This document shows, one piece after another, positions 21,320 through 31,480 of a stretch of DNA of 64,000 bases; positions within the stretch are counted from its first letter, which is position 1, and every line of letters begins with the position of its first letter. Position numbers and translations under genes: made by a program. Below the pieces are notes generated by a model, which did not search any database, had not been told where the DNA came from, and saw nothing but the letters and a program-made list of their open reading frames with translations. The DNA is from Arion vulgaris (Eukaryota > Mollusca > Gastropoda > Stylommatophora > Arionidae), in NCBI GenBank assembly GCA_020796225.1, contig CM036756.1, forward strand, positions 60,850,644 through 60,914,643, in the 5' to 3' direction.

Positions 21320-21508
21320 ACACTCTTAAACGAACTTCACATTCGAAGACCTGGGTTACCGCTAAAGCCGGAGAAGGCATGTCTGTACGGTGGTGGACAC
21401 TGATAAAAAGGAAAGCATCCCTTCATGCAAAAATCAGTCAGGATCGCCATACCAGTGCCCTGACTACGTCTGAATTCATAGCTGGTGAACGCAGAAGAAA
21501 AGAAGAAG
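21320..21508 (+). repeat. SINE-F, longer copy
   Basis: Shares GGTGGTGGACACTGATAAAA, ATGCAAAAATCAGTCAGGAT and CTGAATTCATAGCTGGTGAA + CGCAGAAGAA with the other SINE-F copies. The upstream 50 bases may belong to the same element. Confidence 0.75.
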
Positions 21509-21734
21509 CAGATAGAAGCAGTCATTTATTTCGGGCATGGGATTTAGAAATGGACGCTTAGAGCATACTGCAATAATCGGTTACGTCAATGGAAGACGAG
21601 ACAGATGGGGAACCCTGTGGTGGTGGGGTAGGGTCGTGGTCAATGCCAGCTCACTGACACTGGCGCTGCATTGTCGTTTTATTTCATTGCACCAGCGGCA
21701 CCATCTTCCTGTTAAGATCTGCAATAGATTAGTA

Positions 21735-21868
21735 GTTAAGGTACTTGCTTCGTAGGTACATGGTCATAGACTCGTATTTGCATCGTAGGTGCATGGTCAT
21801 AGACTCGTACTTGCTTAGTAGGTACATGGTCATAGACTCGTACTTGCTTCGTAGGTACATGGTCATAG
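21735..21868. repeat. 36-bp x4 array on a tRNA-like head
   Basis: Four units of CTTGCTTCGTAGGTACATGG + TCATAGACTCGTA. The first unit is preceded by GATTAGTAGTTAAGG, which resembles a SINE A-box region (compare 12,925-12,970). It ends against a reverse SINE-D. Confidence 0.85.
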
Positions 21869-21871
21869 AAT

Positions 21872-22135
21872 CTTCTACTACTTCGAACGCTGTATATCAA
21901 CCACTTATTAACCCCTCTTTGGGATTTGTATGTGATCCAAACCTAAGAGCAATTGTACGTTGTACCATTTATGTATCTACAAGTAGGCCAGCATATCCGA
22001 TTTATGCAACGCTTTTCATTTATTTGGATAGCTTCCCTAGGCTCCTACCTCAGTCGCCTCTTACGACATGCCTTGTCGGTAGCAGTGTTACTATTCTGTG
22101 CTCCCCCTGTGAGACTCGACAACACACAGACGGAA
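21872..22135 (-). repeat. SINE-D, reverse
   Basis: From CTTCTACTACTTCGAACGC to the head (TGTGAGACTCGACAACACAC). The core GTCGCCTCTTACGACATGCC is intact. Confidence 0.85.
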
Positions 22136-22194
22136 TGTGATATTGATTGTTATTCTTCATTCTGATCTAACTTCCGTTACAATATTGCTTCTAA

Positions 22195-22690
22195 CAACAT
22201 ACTTGGGTCGTTGTTGTAACTGGCTCTCAGTCGATGGATGCTTCACAAGATCCAGAAGTGCAGGTTTCGGTATGAGTGGATGTCGTCTATCGACGTTTCT
22301 AACCTACAGAGGCTTACTTGGATATACTGTCCTGGGCATGCGGGTGTTTACGGTAATGAGAGAGCGGACAGGCTTGCATCAGCTGCATCGATTGTTGGGG
22401 AGTTGGAGATGGATAAGAGGGATATTCTTCGGTCTCTTCGCGACTGTCTGTTGGATAAGGACATTAAAATAGATGTTGAATCGATCAAGCGATTTAGACA
22501 GTCTGGAGTTACCCGTTGTACAAGTCGAACTGGATGCCTGAGAGGCAGAGTGAGAGGTGTGTTTAATCAGCGAGCCACGGGAACCATTAGTATGCATATT
22601 CTTCGATATCTGTTGGGGAGACTGAGCACCTATGGGTCTGCCCGGAGTGGAATGACGTCAGTTTAGTAACCAATAACCAATAACCATTTT
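22195..22690 (+). pseudogene. RNase H-bearing LINE (second lineage), 3' fragment
   Basis: Carries the RNase H end: a DSQS-like helix (frameshifted near 22,245), then LTWIYCPGHAGVYGNERADR with its active-site His and Asp. A C-terminal region and an EHLWVCPEW-type finger follow. The tail is AACCAATAACCAATAACC. It differs from 5,118-6,354 in most residues, so two RNase H LINE lineages are present. Confidence 0.82.
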
Positions 22691-23229
22691 TGTTTCTTAC
22701 ATCAAATATTGTAGGAATCCTGTTTAAATTTCTCACAACTTTATCTAACTCACTATTGCCATATCTGAAGCAGTTACGACACTCTAAGCTTACGTTCACT
22801 GTCAGTCTCGCTTCATTATTAAGACAAATTCTTCTTTTCTATGCACCAAGAAGCTATACTCTTCTATTATCTATTTTCAATATATCTGACAATCTATCTT
22901 GTCTAAACGACATCCATCCTAATCTAAACTGAGCAGACTAGTTTTACTAAAATGTGGTGCAGACTAGACTTGTTACGATATTCAAACTTGATAACTGCGT
23001 TAAATAATAGATCAACCCTTGGGTATAGTCAACTAATAGGAACTAGTCCAGACAGGGGAGATCTACAAAACATTATTCTACGCAGGAAAGAGAATCAATT
23101 TTGACAGTCAAGAACATCAGCAATGTTTCTCACAGTGTTGTCTTGGGAGCCCAGAGTGTACTGTGCTAGAGACGTCACGTCTCATAGATGCTCAACATGC
23201 ACAATTTGAGAAAAGTTGGATAATCGTTC
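22691..23229. other. No recognised feature
   Basis: 22,690-22,930 is T-rich with an open frame (MFLTSNIVGILFKFL...) of low complexity. No TE match in the window. Confidence 0.35.
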
Positions 23230-23925
23230 AATAGCTTGTCCCGAGCAAAACTTTGCCAAACTCATCATCATCAAATAGCTTGTCCTGAGCAGAACTTTGC
23301 CACCCCAACAGTCCTCCAGAACTTCTCTCTCTCTCTCATAGGCCAAATGTCCTGCCTCCGCAGCCATCATGTTCAGACCACCAGTTACATCCTGAATCCA
23401 TCTTCTCCGTGGTCTTCCTCTTCTCTTTGCCGGTATGCCTCTTTCCATGACGGTCTTCTCCAGCCCTTCATGTCTTTTTATATGTCCAAAATATCTCAAT
23501 TTTCTCTTTCTTATTTGTAGCATCAGCCAGTTTTCTTTGATTTTGTGTTCTTTCTGGATAGATCTATTTGTTCTCTTCTCTGTCCAAGATATATGACTTA
23601 CATTCGAAAGCACATATATGTTTTTCCACTGCTTTATTAAATGGCCATGCTCACACCCATAAGTTGCCACTGGAAATATGCAAGCATGATCTTTGTTTTC
23701 TTATCAGTTCCGTTCCATACTGTTTTTAGTTGTTTAATTTTTTATAAAGCCATATTTGTTCCTCTTTTAATTTCCTTCATCTTATTTCCATCTGTTGTTA
23801 GTAGTGAACCAAGATATTCAAAACTGTTCACATTTTCTACTTTCTCTCCATTGATAAAAATATCTTTAGTCATGTTCGTTTTATCTGTTGTCATTATTTT
23901 TGCCAAATTAGCATTATGAAATGTT
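23230..23925 (-). pseudogene. LINE RT fragment with duplicated 3' end
   Basis: In reverse: primer grip SFEYLGSLL, thumb, then ISWTEKRTNRS, RYFGHIKRHEGLEKTV, GRPRRRW and the end LMMM from (GAT)n. The 3'-terminal segment TAGCTTGTCCxGAGCAxAAC + TTTGCC occurs twice (23,232 and 23,275), separated by CATCATCATCA. Either two copies are in tandem or the insertion fell into an older copy's 3' end. Confidence 0.82.
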
Positions 23926-24052
23926 CTCTTTTATAGTCCAGATGTTCCGCCCTGCCTTGCTCAAATAATCTCTTACGTTATGCATCTATCGTCTAATAGA
24001 ACTTCCTCTTCTCCTCTTTGCCTGGAATCATCCACCCACAATTGTCTTCTCC

Positions 24053-24250
24053 AGAACGAAAGAGACTGTTTATGAAGCGCACACAAAAACCCGTTCTAGA
24101 AATATTTTCTTACTCAGAAGCTGTGAGGCAAATCAGGACTGGAGAAAGAAAAACAAGGCGCATAGAGAGGCTCGCTCCAGGTGTTTCCTTTTTCGACCTG
24201 ACGCTGAAAAGCAAAACAAGATTAGAGAATAGATAGATAGATAGATATAC
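24053..24250 (+). repeat. LINE 3'-tail-derived repeat
   Basis: Same unit as 10,452-10,690: TTTATGAAGCGCACACAAAA, then GAGAATAGATAGATAGATAGA. It starts with AACGAAAGAGAC where the LINE codes for its C-terminal EATKDTIYEAHT region. 23,926-24,052 is unclassified. Confidence 0.65.
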
Positions 24251-24343
24251 TTTCGCGTCTTGTTTTAAAAAAAAAAAAGTAAACTAAAGGTTAATGTAAA
24301 AACGTAACCAAAAAAAACCCATATATTTCAAACAATATGGTAT

Positions 24344-24512
24344 ATTGGGGAATGCATTGTTAGATCTGGTATATTGGGGAATGCATTGTTAGATCTGGTA
24401 TATTGGGGAATGCATTGTTAGATCTGGTATATTGGGGAATGCATTGTTAGATCTGGTATATTGGGGAATGCATTGTTAGATCTGGTATATTGGGGAATGC
24501 ATTGTTAGATAT
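24344..24512. repeat. 29-bp x6 array
   Basis: Six identical units GGTATATTGGGGAATGCAT + TGTTAGATCT. The monomer carries the 8-bp palindrome AATGCATT. No divergence between units indicates recent amplification. Confidence 0.93.
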
Positions 24513-24654
24513 GTATTTTTCTTCTTCAACCAGCGACAAATGATGACTGATGCAGTCAACAGTACACTGACTTTGACTTTCTTTACATTACAGTCCAGTT
24601 CTGATGTTGTAAATGAGACTAATTGATCTGAAATTCGTTGAGATCAGACTCACA

Positions 24655-24905
24655 TGTGGTGCAGGGCCCCGCAAAGGATGCACAGAATAGTGCCACTGCG
24701 ACCTACAGGCAGGATACATGGTATGTCCAAAGAGGCGACTGATGTAGGATCTAGGGAAGCTACTTTAGTAAATGAAAAGCATCGCAAAAATCGGATGTGC
24801 TGGCATATTTGTAGGCGTACAGCTGCCACAACGTTCAATTGCTCTTAGGCTCAGATCACATAGAGTGGTTAACAAGTGGTAGATATGGAGCGTTCGAAGA
24901 AGAAG
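24655..24905 (+). repeat. SINE-D, complete copy
   Basis: Head GTGGTGCAGGGCCCCGCAAAG, core GGTATGTCCAAAGAGGCGAC (one of the changed cores), GCAGAAATCGG-like body, CAACGTTCAATTGCTCTTAG and the end GGAGCGTTCGAAGAAGAAG. SINE-D in general is about 250 bp with no clear pol III boxes and a GAA-repeat tail. Confidence 0.85.
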
Positions 24906-24954
24906 TTGAGGTCGGAAACAAAATTCCGCTTCCAATCTGTGACAACGCGTCTAA

Positions 24955-25475
24955 TAAAGCGAGTGCACTAATAAATATGCTATTCCGGCTCTGAAAGTAA
25001 AGAGAGTGCACTAATAAATATGCTATTCCGGCTCTGAAAGTAAAGAGAGTGCACTAATAAATATGCTATTCCGTCTCTGAAAGTAAAGCGAGTGCACTAA
25101 TAAATATGCTATTCCGGTTCTGAAAGTAAAGAGAGTGCACTAATAAATATGCTATTCCGGTTCTGAAAGTAAAGCGAGTGCACTAATAAATATGCTATTC
25201 CGGTTCTGAAAGTAAAGAGAGTGCACTAATAAATATGCTATTCCGGTTCTGAAAGTAAAGCGAGTGCACTAATAAATATGCTATTCCGGTTCTGAAAGTA
25301 AAGAGAGTGCACTAATAAATATGCTATTCCGTCTCTGAAAGTAAAGAGAGTGCACTAATAAATATGCTATTCCGTCTCTGAAAGTAAAGCGAGTGCACTA
25401 ATAAAATGCTATTCCGGTTCTGAAAGTAAAGCGAGTGCACTAATAAATATGCTATTCCGGCTCTGAAAGTAAAGA
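24955..25475. repeat. 43-bp x12 array
   Basis: Twelve units of AGTGCACTAATAAATATGCT + ATTCCGGCTCTGAAAGTAAAG. Three position variants (GCG/GAG, CGGC/CGTC, GGTT) alternate and reveal subunit mixing. AGTGCACT is an 8-bp palindrome. One unit at ~25,400 has a 2-bp deletion. Confidence 0.95.
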
Positions 25476-25678
25476 ATAGAGTTTTGTCAAATATCACATT
25501 ATGTCTATGTGATGTAAAGCGATACAGATCTTGCAGTATTGGCTTTCAGCATATGATGATCAGTTTCCGTCTTTGTTACCTTGTCCCTGCCACTAACTCA
25601 TGGAAGCATCTGTCCAATTTTATTTCGATCGACTGGAGGGAGACATGTATAAACAATGAATAAGATCAAAATATAATT

Positions 25679-25950
25679 CTGTAGCTCAAGCGGTAGTGAG
25701 CTCGATCACAAACCCAAGAGTACCTGGTTCAAACCCCACGGTGGGTAAGTTTGAAAGCAAATTCCGTGGGATTTTTATAAAACGTAAAATAGACCCCACC
25801 GTTCAGAAAGCAATGGCAAACTACTGAACGTATAAGTGGTGCATAGAAAAATCAACGACTCATTTACTCCGGTTGATGGCTACGTCCTTTAAAGGATGTG
25901 CCACGATTCTCATTTCATAATTTGGTTGCAAAATAAACGCTCTAACAATT
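25679..25950 (+). repeat. SINE-G, complete
   Basis: A box in GTAGCTCAAGCGGTAGTGAG and B box GGTTCAAACCCCACGG give the tRNA-derived head. Body CAAACTACTGAACGTATAAG, then GTTGATGGCTACGTCCT; end CCACGATTCTCATTTCATAA. This is the best forward copy. Confidence 0.88.
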
Positions 25951-26092
25951 TGACAGCGCCAGCTGCAAAGTAAATCATATTTTTGTTTACTCTGCAATTG
26001 AGACTGAGGTTTACCCTTCCTTGTGTTTTCACTATTTATTGTAAAAAAATTTTCCCTTCAATATATCTAGTGACAATGCCAAGCGAACCTAA

Positions 26093-26205
26093 ACTATAAC
26101 CTCCAGTTGCCACTGAAGAACCTTCAACAAACTACAGGGCAGACTATACTATAACCTCCAGTTGCCACTGAAGAACCTTCAACAAACTACAGGGCAGACT
26201 ATATA
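26093..26205. repeat. 56-bp direct duplication
   Basis: The stretch starting TATAACCTCCAGTTGCCACT and ending CAGGGCAGACTATA is repeated once in tandem with no differences. Confidence 0.9.
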
Positions 26206-26269
26206 TAATCATAAAGACCGCTAAGATAATGAAAGAACAAAGACTTGAAGGATCAAATATAGTCTTTTT

Positions 26270-26465
26270 TGTGTGACTGTATGCCAGCTCTCCTGACTCT
26301 CCAAAAAGAACACGAAGACCACTTAACAAGAAATTCCATTGAACACATAACCCAGATGTCCACCAGCTACAGTGTATCACTGCAATGTACTCTAGCACAC
26401 TGTGGCGTTGAAGGTCACGTGACAGATGATAGACTTGCGAAAGCAGGGTATCGCAAAGTATGTTA
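26270..26465 (+). pseudogene. RNase H remnant of a LINE
   Basis: A plus frame gives SVSLQCTLAHCGVEGHVTDD + RLAKAG, matching the RNase H end (W-IPAHCGIxGNExADxLAK). The usual N and E of GNE are replaced, so it is dead. Only ~60 codons survive. Confidence 0.65.
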
Positions 26466-26596
26466 TATTGAGCTCCAGTGTAGATCACCTATTGTTGATT
26501 TCTCATTCTTGAGACCGTCTGGTTTTTAGTTAATTCTGTTCACAAAATTCAATATTTTAATCTTTTTATTACTTGTAGATTCTACAATTTCTTCTT

Positions 26597-27098
26597 AGTG
26601 GTTACCGGGGTTCAAATTTGGGGTGTCAAGAATAGAACCATTGTTACCTGCCACGCATGTAGTAAGAGGCGACTAAGTAGGTTAGGTGAAATCGGATGCA
26701 CGTGTCCGCTAGAGAATGCTAACCCGAAACAAATGCTTGCAGAAAACGGATGCACCAGACCGTAAGGTGCATAACATGGTGCAACGACCCTCACAATGAG
26801 GAATGGGATAACGGATTCTGCGGTCGCCAATCTGCCTCGGAGATTTAGCCACACAGTAAGAATGTCAGACCTACCATCACGAGGGTGGCCAAAACTTACT
26901 GCGGGAAGAGGTCGGCACAAATGGGAAGCAGAAATCATAGGAATTATATCCTACAGAACTGCCCCCAGTATGCAGACTTAACCCAGTTACACCAGCGTCC
27001 AAGACAAACTGTATGGCGTGGCTGATAATCTGAGGTAGACGGCTGTCTTTATTAGAGAATTCAAAATCCCAGTCTAGTGAGAACGCAGAAGAAGAAGA
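26597..27098 (+). repeat. SINE-E, second copy
   Basis: Matches 17,968-18,491 across the head, the core (ACGCATGTAGTAAGAGGCGA), the mid-region GAATGGGATAACGGATTC and the LINE-like 3' coding tail. About 17 bases are missing near 26,982. Ends GAAGAAGAAGAGGAAG. Confidence 0.85.
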
Positions 27099-27540
27099 GG
27101 AAGATTCCACAATTTTCTGTGAGTTCTCAGTGTCTTCAAAAACCTTTCTTTCCAAACTTCATGTTAAATGCTTCCTGTAGATTCATGTCTATTCCAGTTG
27201 CTAGTACTAGTTTCTTATCTTGGAATGTTATCATTGTTAGTCTCTTAGCAAGATACATTACATGCTCTTCTGTACAGTATACTGCCTAAAGACAAACATA
27301 TGTAGTACAGGAAGGTTATCACTTTCATTTGTACATCTGTAATCTTGAGGTTGATGGTAGAGATCATTGTATTGCATAGATAGCTTATAAAACGTTATTG
27401 GTCTGTAGCTAGAGGCAGTGACAATGTCTTTGTGTTGTTTTACAAATTATACTCTGATTGTCTCCATGTCAATGGGATATTACTGTCTTTGCTTTTTATC
27501 CGTGTTAAATGTATATTGTTCTTCTTCTTCTGCGATTAAC
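27099..27540. other. No recognised feature
   Basis: Unique-looking AT-rich DNA. The 3' 20 bases (CTACTGCTATGTAGGTAC) resemble the 14-bp monomer array 800 bp downstream. Confidence 0.4.
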
Positions 27541-28230
27541 TACTGCTATGTAGGTACTTCTTCTTCTTCTTCTCTACCACCATTTACTTCTTTATGGAAA
27601 TGTTGGGGATGAAACGTTGTGATCTTGTGTGTGCTTGTTCTTCTCTTCCACCATTTACTTCTTTATGGAAGTGTTGGGGATGAAACGTAGTGATCTTGTG
27701 TGTGCTTGTTCTTCTCTTCCACCATTTACTTCTTTATGGAAGTGTTGGGGGTGAAACGTAGTGATCTTGTGTGTGCTTGTCTTCTCTACCACCATTTACT
27801 TCTTTATGGAAGTGTTGGGGGTGAAACGTAGTGATCTTGTGTGTGCTTGTTCTTCTCTTCCACCATTTACTTCTTTATGGAAGTGTTGGGGTGAAACGTA
27901 GTGATCTTGTGTGTGCTTGTTCTTCTCTTCCACCATTTACTTCTTTATGGAAGTGTTGGGGGTGAAACGTAGTGATCTTGTGTGTGCTTGTTCTTCTCTT
28001 CCACCATTTACTTCTTTATGGAAGTGTTGGGGTGAAACGTAGTGATCTTGTGTGTGCTTGTTCTTCTCTTCCACCATTTACTTCTTTATGGAAGTGTTTG
28101 GGGTGAAACGTAGTGATCTTGTGTGTGCTTGTTCTTCTCTTCCACCATTTACTTCTTTATGGAAATGTTGGGGGTGAAACGTAGTGATCTTGTGTGTGCT
28201 TGTTTTAAGGCACTTTGTAAGCTGATATTC
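27541..28230. repeat. 70-71-bp x9 array
   Basis: Nine units of CTTCTCTTCCACCATTTACT, then TCTTTATGGAAGTGTTGGGG, then GTGAAACGTAGTGATCTTGT. Differences are restricted to G-run length and AATG/AGTG. The unexpanded form lies at 3,341-3,435, and the downstream flank GCACTTTGTAAGCTG is common to both loci. Confidence 0.93.
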
Positions 28231-28329
28231 ATGTTCGTAAGGCTGTTTTTGATGCCGTCGCTCCATCTTTTGCGTGGTGTTCTTCTTGTTTTGTACTCAT
28301 TATACTTTTTCTGTGTGACTCTCTGTGGT

Positions 28330-28825
28330 AGATTCTATGTAGTTACTGCTATGTAGTTACTGCTTTGTAGTTACTGCTACGTAGTTACTGCTATGTAGTT
28401 ACTGCTATGTAGTTACTGTTATGTAGTTACTGCTATGTAGTTACTGCTATGTAGTTACTGCTTTGTAGTTACTGTTATGTAGTTACTGCTATGTAGTTAC
28501 TGTTATGTAGTTACTGCTATGTAGTTACTGCTATGTAGTTACTGCTTTGTAGTTACTGTTATGTAGTTACTGCTTTGTAGTTACTGCTTTGTAGTTACTA
28601 CTATGTAGTTACTGTTATGTAGTTACTGCTATGTAGTTACTGCTATGTAGTTACTGCTATGTAGTTACTGCTTTGTAGTTACTGCTTTGTAGTTACTGCT
28701 ATGTAGTTACTACTATGTAGTTACTGCTATGTAGTTACTGCTATGTAGTTACTGTTAAGTAGTTACTGCTATGTAGCTACTGCTATGTATCTACTGCTAT
28801 GTAGTTATTGCTATATAGTTAACTA
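28330..28825. repeat. 14-bp x ~34 array
   Basis: Units of TAGTTACTGCTATG with TTTG, GTTATG and ACTATG variants. It is bordered by the preceding 70-bp array's flank and an AT-rich end. Confidence 0.94.
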
Positions 28826-29035
28826 CTCCAGTATGTTTCATAAAATTGGCAGGTGGTGCCCTTGAGATCTTCACTCGTCCTCCATAGTTTGTTCTGAAGG
28901 GTTGTTCCTGTTGACTAGATTTTCATTTTCGTACTGCTCAGACTAAGGATGTCTTCTAATTATAATCTTCTTATTGAAGCTCTCGACAACAGTCATTGGT
29001 GGAACATCGGTAAAAATAGACACATCGAAGTTGCT
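28826..29035 (-). pseudogene. Possible Penelope-type RT scrap
   Basis: A minus frame reads FISNFDVSIFTDVPPMTVVE, resembling the FDVxSLFTNVP motif of PLE reverse transcriptase. This is a short match and stops follow. The first bases of the adjacent satellite (GAAGTTGCTAATGAAGTTC) overlap the coding frame. Confidence 0.3.
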
Positions 29036-30200
29036 AATGAAGTTCTGACTCATAGGGGAAATAGACTTCTTTAAGTTGCTAATGGAGCTCTGACTTTCCT
29101 AGGGAATATAGACTTCTTTAAGTTGCTAACGGAGCCTGACTTTCCTAGGGAATATAGACTTCTTGTTGCTAACGGAGCCTGACTTTCCTAGGAATATAGA
29201 CTTCTTTAAGTTGCTAACGGAGCTCTGACTTTCCTAGGGAATATAGACTTCTTAAGTTGCTAACGGAGCTCTGACTTTCCTAGGAATATAGACTTCTTAA
29301 GTTGCTAACGGAGCCTGACTTTCCTAGGGATATAGACTTCTTTAAGTTGCTAACGGAGCTCTGACTTTCCTAGGGAATATAGACTTCTTTAAGTTGCTAA
29401 CGGAGCTCTGACTTTCCTAGGGAATATAGACTTCTTTAAGTTGTTAACGGAGCTCTGACTTTCCTAGGAGATATAGACTTCATTAAGTTGCTAACGGAGC
29501 CTGACTTTCCTAGGAATATAGACTTTTGTTGCTAACGGAGCTCTGACTTTCCTATGGAATATAGACTTCTTTAAGTTGTTAACAGGGCTCTGACTCTCAT
29601 AGGGGATACATTCTTTAAGTTGCGAACAGGGCTCTGACTCTCCTAGGGAATATAGTCTCATTTAAGTTGCTAACAGACTCTCCTAGGGAATATAGTCTTA
29701 TTTAAGTTGCTAACAGAGCTCTGACTCTCCTAGGGAATATAGTCTCATTTAAGTTGCTAACAGGGCTCTGACTCTCCTAGGAGGTATAGTCTTATTTAAG
29801 TTGCTAACAGAGCTCTGACTCTCCTAGGGAATATAGTCTTATTTAAGTTGCTAACAGAGCTCTGACTCTCCTAGGGAATATAGTCTCATTTAAGTTGCTA
29901 ACAGGGCTCTGACTCTCCTAGGGGATATAAGCTTCTTTAAGTTTCTAACGCCCGCCTGCCCAGCGTGTTTGTAGCGCGTTGGACGACGGGTGACAAGCCC
30001 CCTGTGAGTGCGGTTCAATTCCGAGGGCTGGCAGAAAAGTCAAAGGTTCTCCAGATTTACAGTGTTCGTGGCGCCGAACCGAAGGGTTACGATGTCCATG
30101 GCACCGAGCCGAAGAGCTGAAAACTCAAGTGCTTCTAAATCGAAAAAAAAGTTGCTAACAGGGCTATGACTCGCCTAATGAAATTGGACTCCTTTAAGTC
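29036..30200. repeat. About 47-bp array (~20 units), interrupted by SINE-B
   Basis: Monomer: GACTTCTTTAAGTTGCTAAC, then GGAGCTCTGACTTTCCTAGG. Early units use ACGGAGC, later ones ACAGGGC or ACAGAGC, so there is a spatial gradient. Indels of 1-7 bases are frequent. After the SINE-B the array resumes for one decayed unit (30,150-30,200). CCTAGG and GAGCTC palindromes recur. Confidence 0.92.
29950..30148 (+). repeat. SINE-B inserted in a satellite
   Basis: Full SINE-B (A box GCGTGTTTGTAGCGCGTTGG, B box GGTTCAATTCCGAGGG, tail A8). TSD AAGTTKCTAAC at 29,939-29,949 and 30,149-30,159 is the satellite sequence itself. Hence the satellite predates this SINE. Confidence 0.92.
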
Positions 30201-30202
30201 AG

Positions 30203-30385
30203 ATGGGATTTTTGGCTGAAATCGGATGCACATGTCCTAAACGTGTAGAAGTCTATGCGTTTAGGGGCCTATCAAACCAATGTGCAACGTATACACGTTC
30301 TTGGCAAAGATCAAACATATCACAAAGAGTGATTAAAATTGGTCGTAAAGAACGAACGCAAAGAAGAGGAAGAAGATGGGGGTTT
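30203..30385 (+). repeat. SINE-C, 5' truncated
   Basis: Starts at GGCTGAAATCGGATGCACAT, with GTAGAAGTCTATGCGTTTAG and TATACACGTTCTTGGCAAAG, ends AACGAACGCAAAGAAGAGG. A G-rich run follows at 30,385-30,410. 30,411-30,747 holds a partial SINE-D-like phrase (GCATGCAGAAATCGGATGTGC) at 30,438-30,520, otherwise nothing. Confidence 0.82.
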
Positions 30386-30832
30386 TTTGGGAGGAAGGGG
30401 GGGGGGTCCCTACGTAAGAAAACAAACCTGAACAAAAAAGCATGCAGAAATCGGATGTGCTAGCCTACAGGATTGTAGACGATTAACTAACACAACGAAC
30501 TCACGCTCTAAGGCTCAAATCACATACCACGAATAGTGTAACATGAGAATGTGATTGGCGTGAAATGAATGAAGAACTCATGAATATGATAAATACAATG
30601 CTCGTTATTTTAAGTAACTATTCATTTCAAACTAAGAAATACAAAATAATGATAAAAAGCTCAACAAAGTCTTGATTCCCTATGATAAATATCTAAATTT
30701 TATCCGGAAAACGCAGTGTATAATTTACATAGTCATCTAGAACTTTACTGCTTCTTCTTCTTCTTCTTCTTTTTCTTCGACGAAAGCTTCATACCGACCA
30801 CTTGTTAAGCACTCTTTGGGATTTGTATGTGA

Positions 30833-31089
30833 GCTTCTTCTTCTTCTTTGCGTTCGTTCTTTACGACCAATTTTAATCACTCTTTGTGATATGTTTGATC
30901 TTTGCCAAGAACGTGTATACGTTGCATATTGGTTTGGTAGGCCCCTAAACGCTTAGACTTCTACATGTTTAGGACACATGCATCCGATTTCAGCCAAACT
31001 TCCTTCGTAGCCTCTTATGATAGATGTGGCAGATAGCAGTGGTTCTATTCTTTACACCCCAAATTTGAAACCCGGTAACCACTCTGGCG
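30833..31089 (-). repeat. SINE-C, reverse, inserted in SINE-D
   Basis: In its own sense it starts CGCCAGAGTGGTTACCGGG and ends AACGCAAAGAAGAAGAAG. TSD TGTATGTGA at 30,824-30,832 and 31,090-31,098. Confidence 0.9.
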
Positions 31090-31224
31090 TGTATGTGATC
31101 TGAACCTTAGAGCGATTGTGCACTGTGCCAGTTATGCGACTGCAAGTAGGTCAGGACATCCGAATTCTGCGACGCTTTTTATTTATTTTACTAGGGTAGC
31201 ATCCATAGGTCCTTCATTAGTCTC

Positions 31225-31480
31225 TCTTTACGACATGCCTTGTAGGTCGTAGTCTCCTTTTACGACATGCCTTGTAGGTCATAGTCTCCTTTTACCACAT
31301 GCCTTGTAGGTCATAGTCTCCTTTTACCACATGCCTTGTAGGTCATAGTCTCCTTTTACCACATGCCTTGTAGGTCATAGTCTCCTTTTACCACATGCCT
31401 TGTAGGTCATAGTCTCCTTTTACCACATGCCTTGTATGTCATAGTCTCCTTTTACCACATGCCTTGTAGGTCGTAGTCTT
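31225..31480. repeat. 32-bp x8 array from the SINE-D core
   Basis: Units of GTCTCCTTTTACCACATGCC + TTGTAGGTCATA, a degenerate reverse of the core (TCGCCTCTTACGACATGCCT + TGTAGGTCGCAG). The first units keep ACGACATG; later ones are fixed for ACCACATG. The array ends in (CTT)n. Confidence 0.93.

Noticed and set aside
22690..22932. Small membrane protein frame
   Set aside because: T-rich DNA gives hydrophobic residues; no start context, homologue or neighbour supports it.
24344..25475. CRISPR array (regular repeats)
   Set aside because: Repeats are directly abutting with no unique spacers, and the surroundings are eukaryotic TEs.
25679..25745. tRNA gene
   Set aside because: Same sequence heads several SINE-G copies; it is a tRNA-derived SINE.
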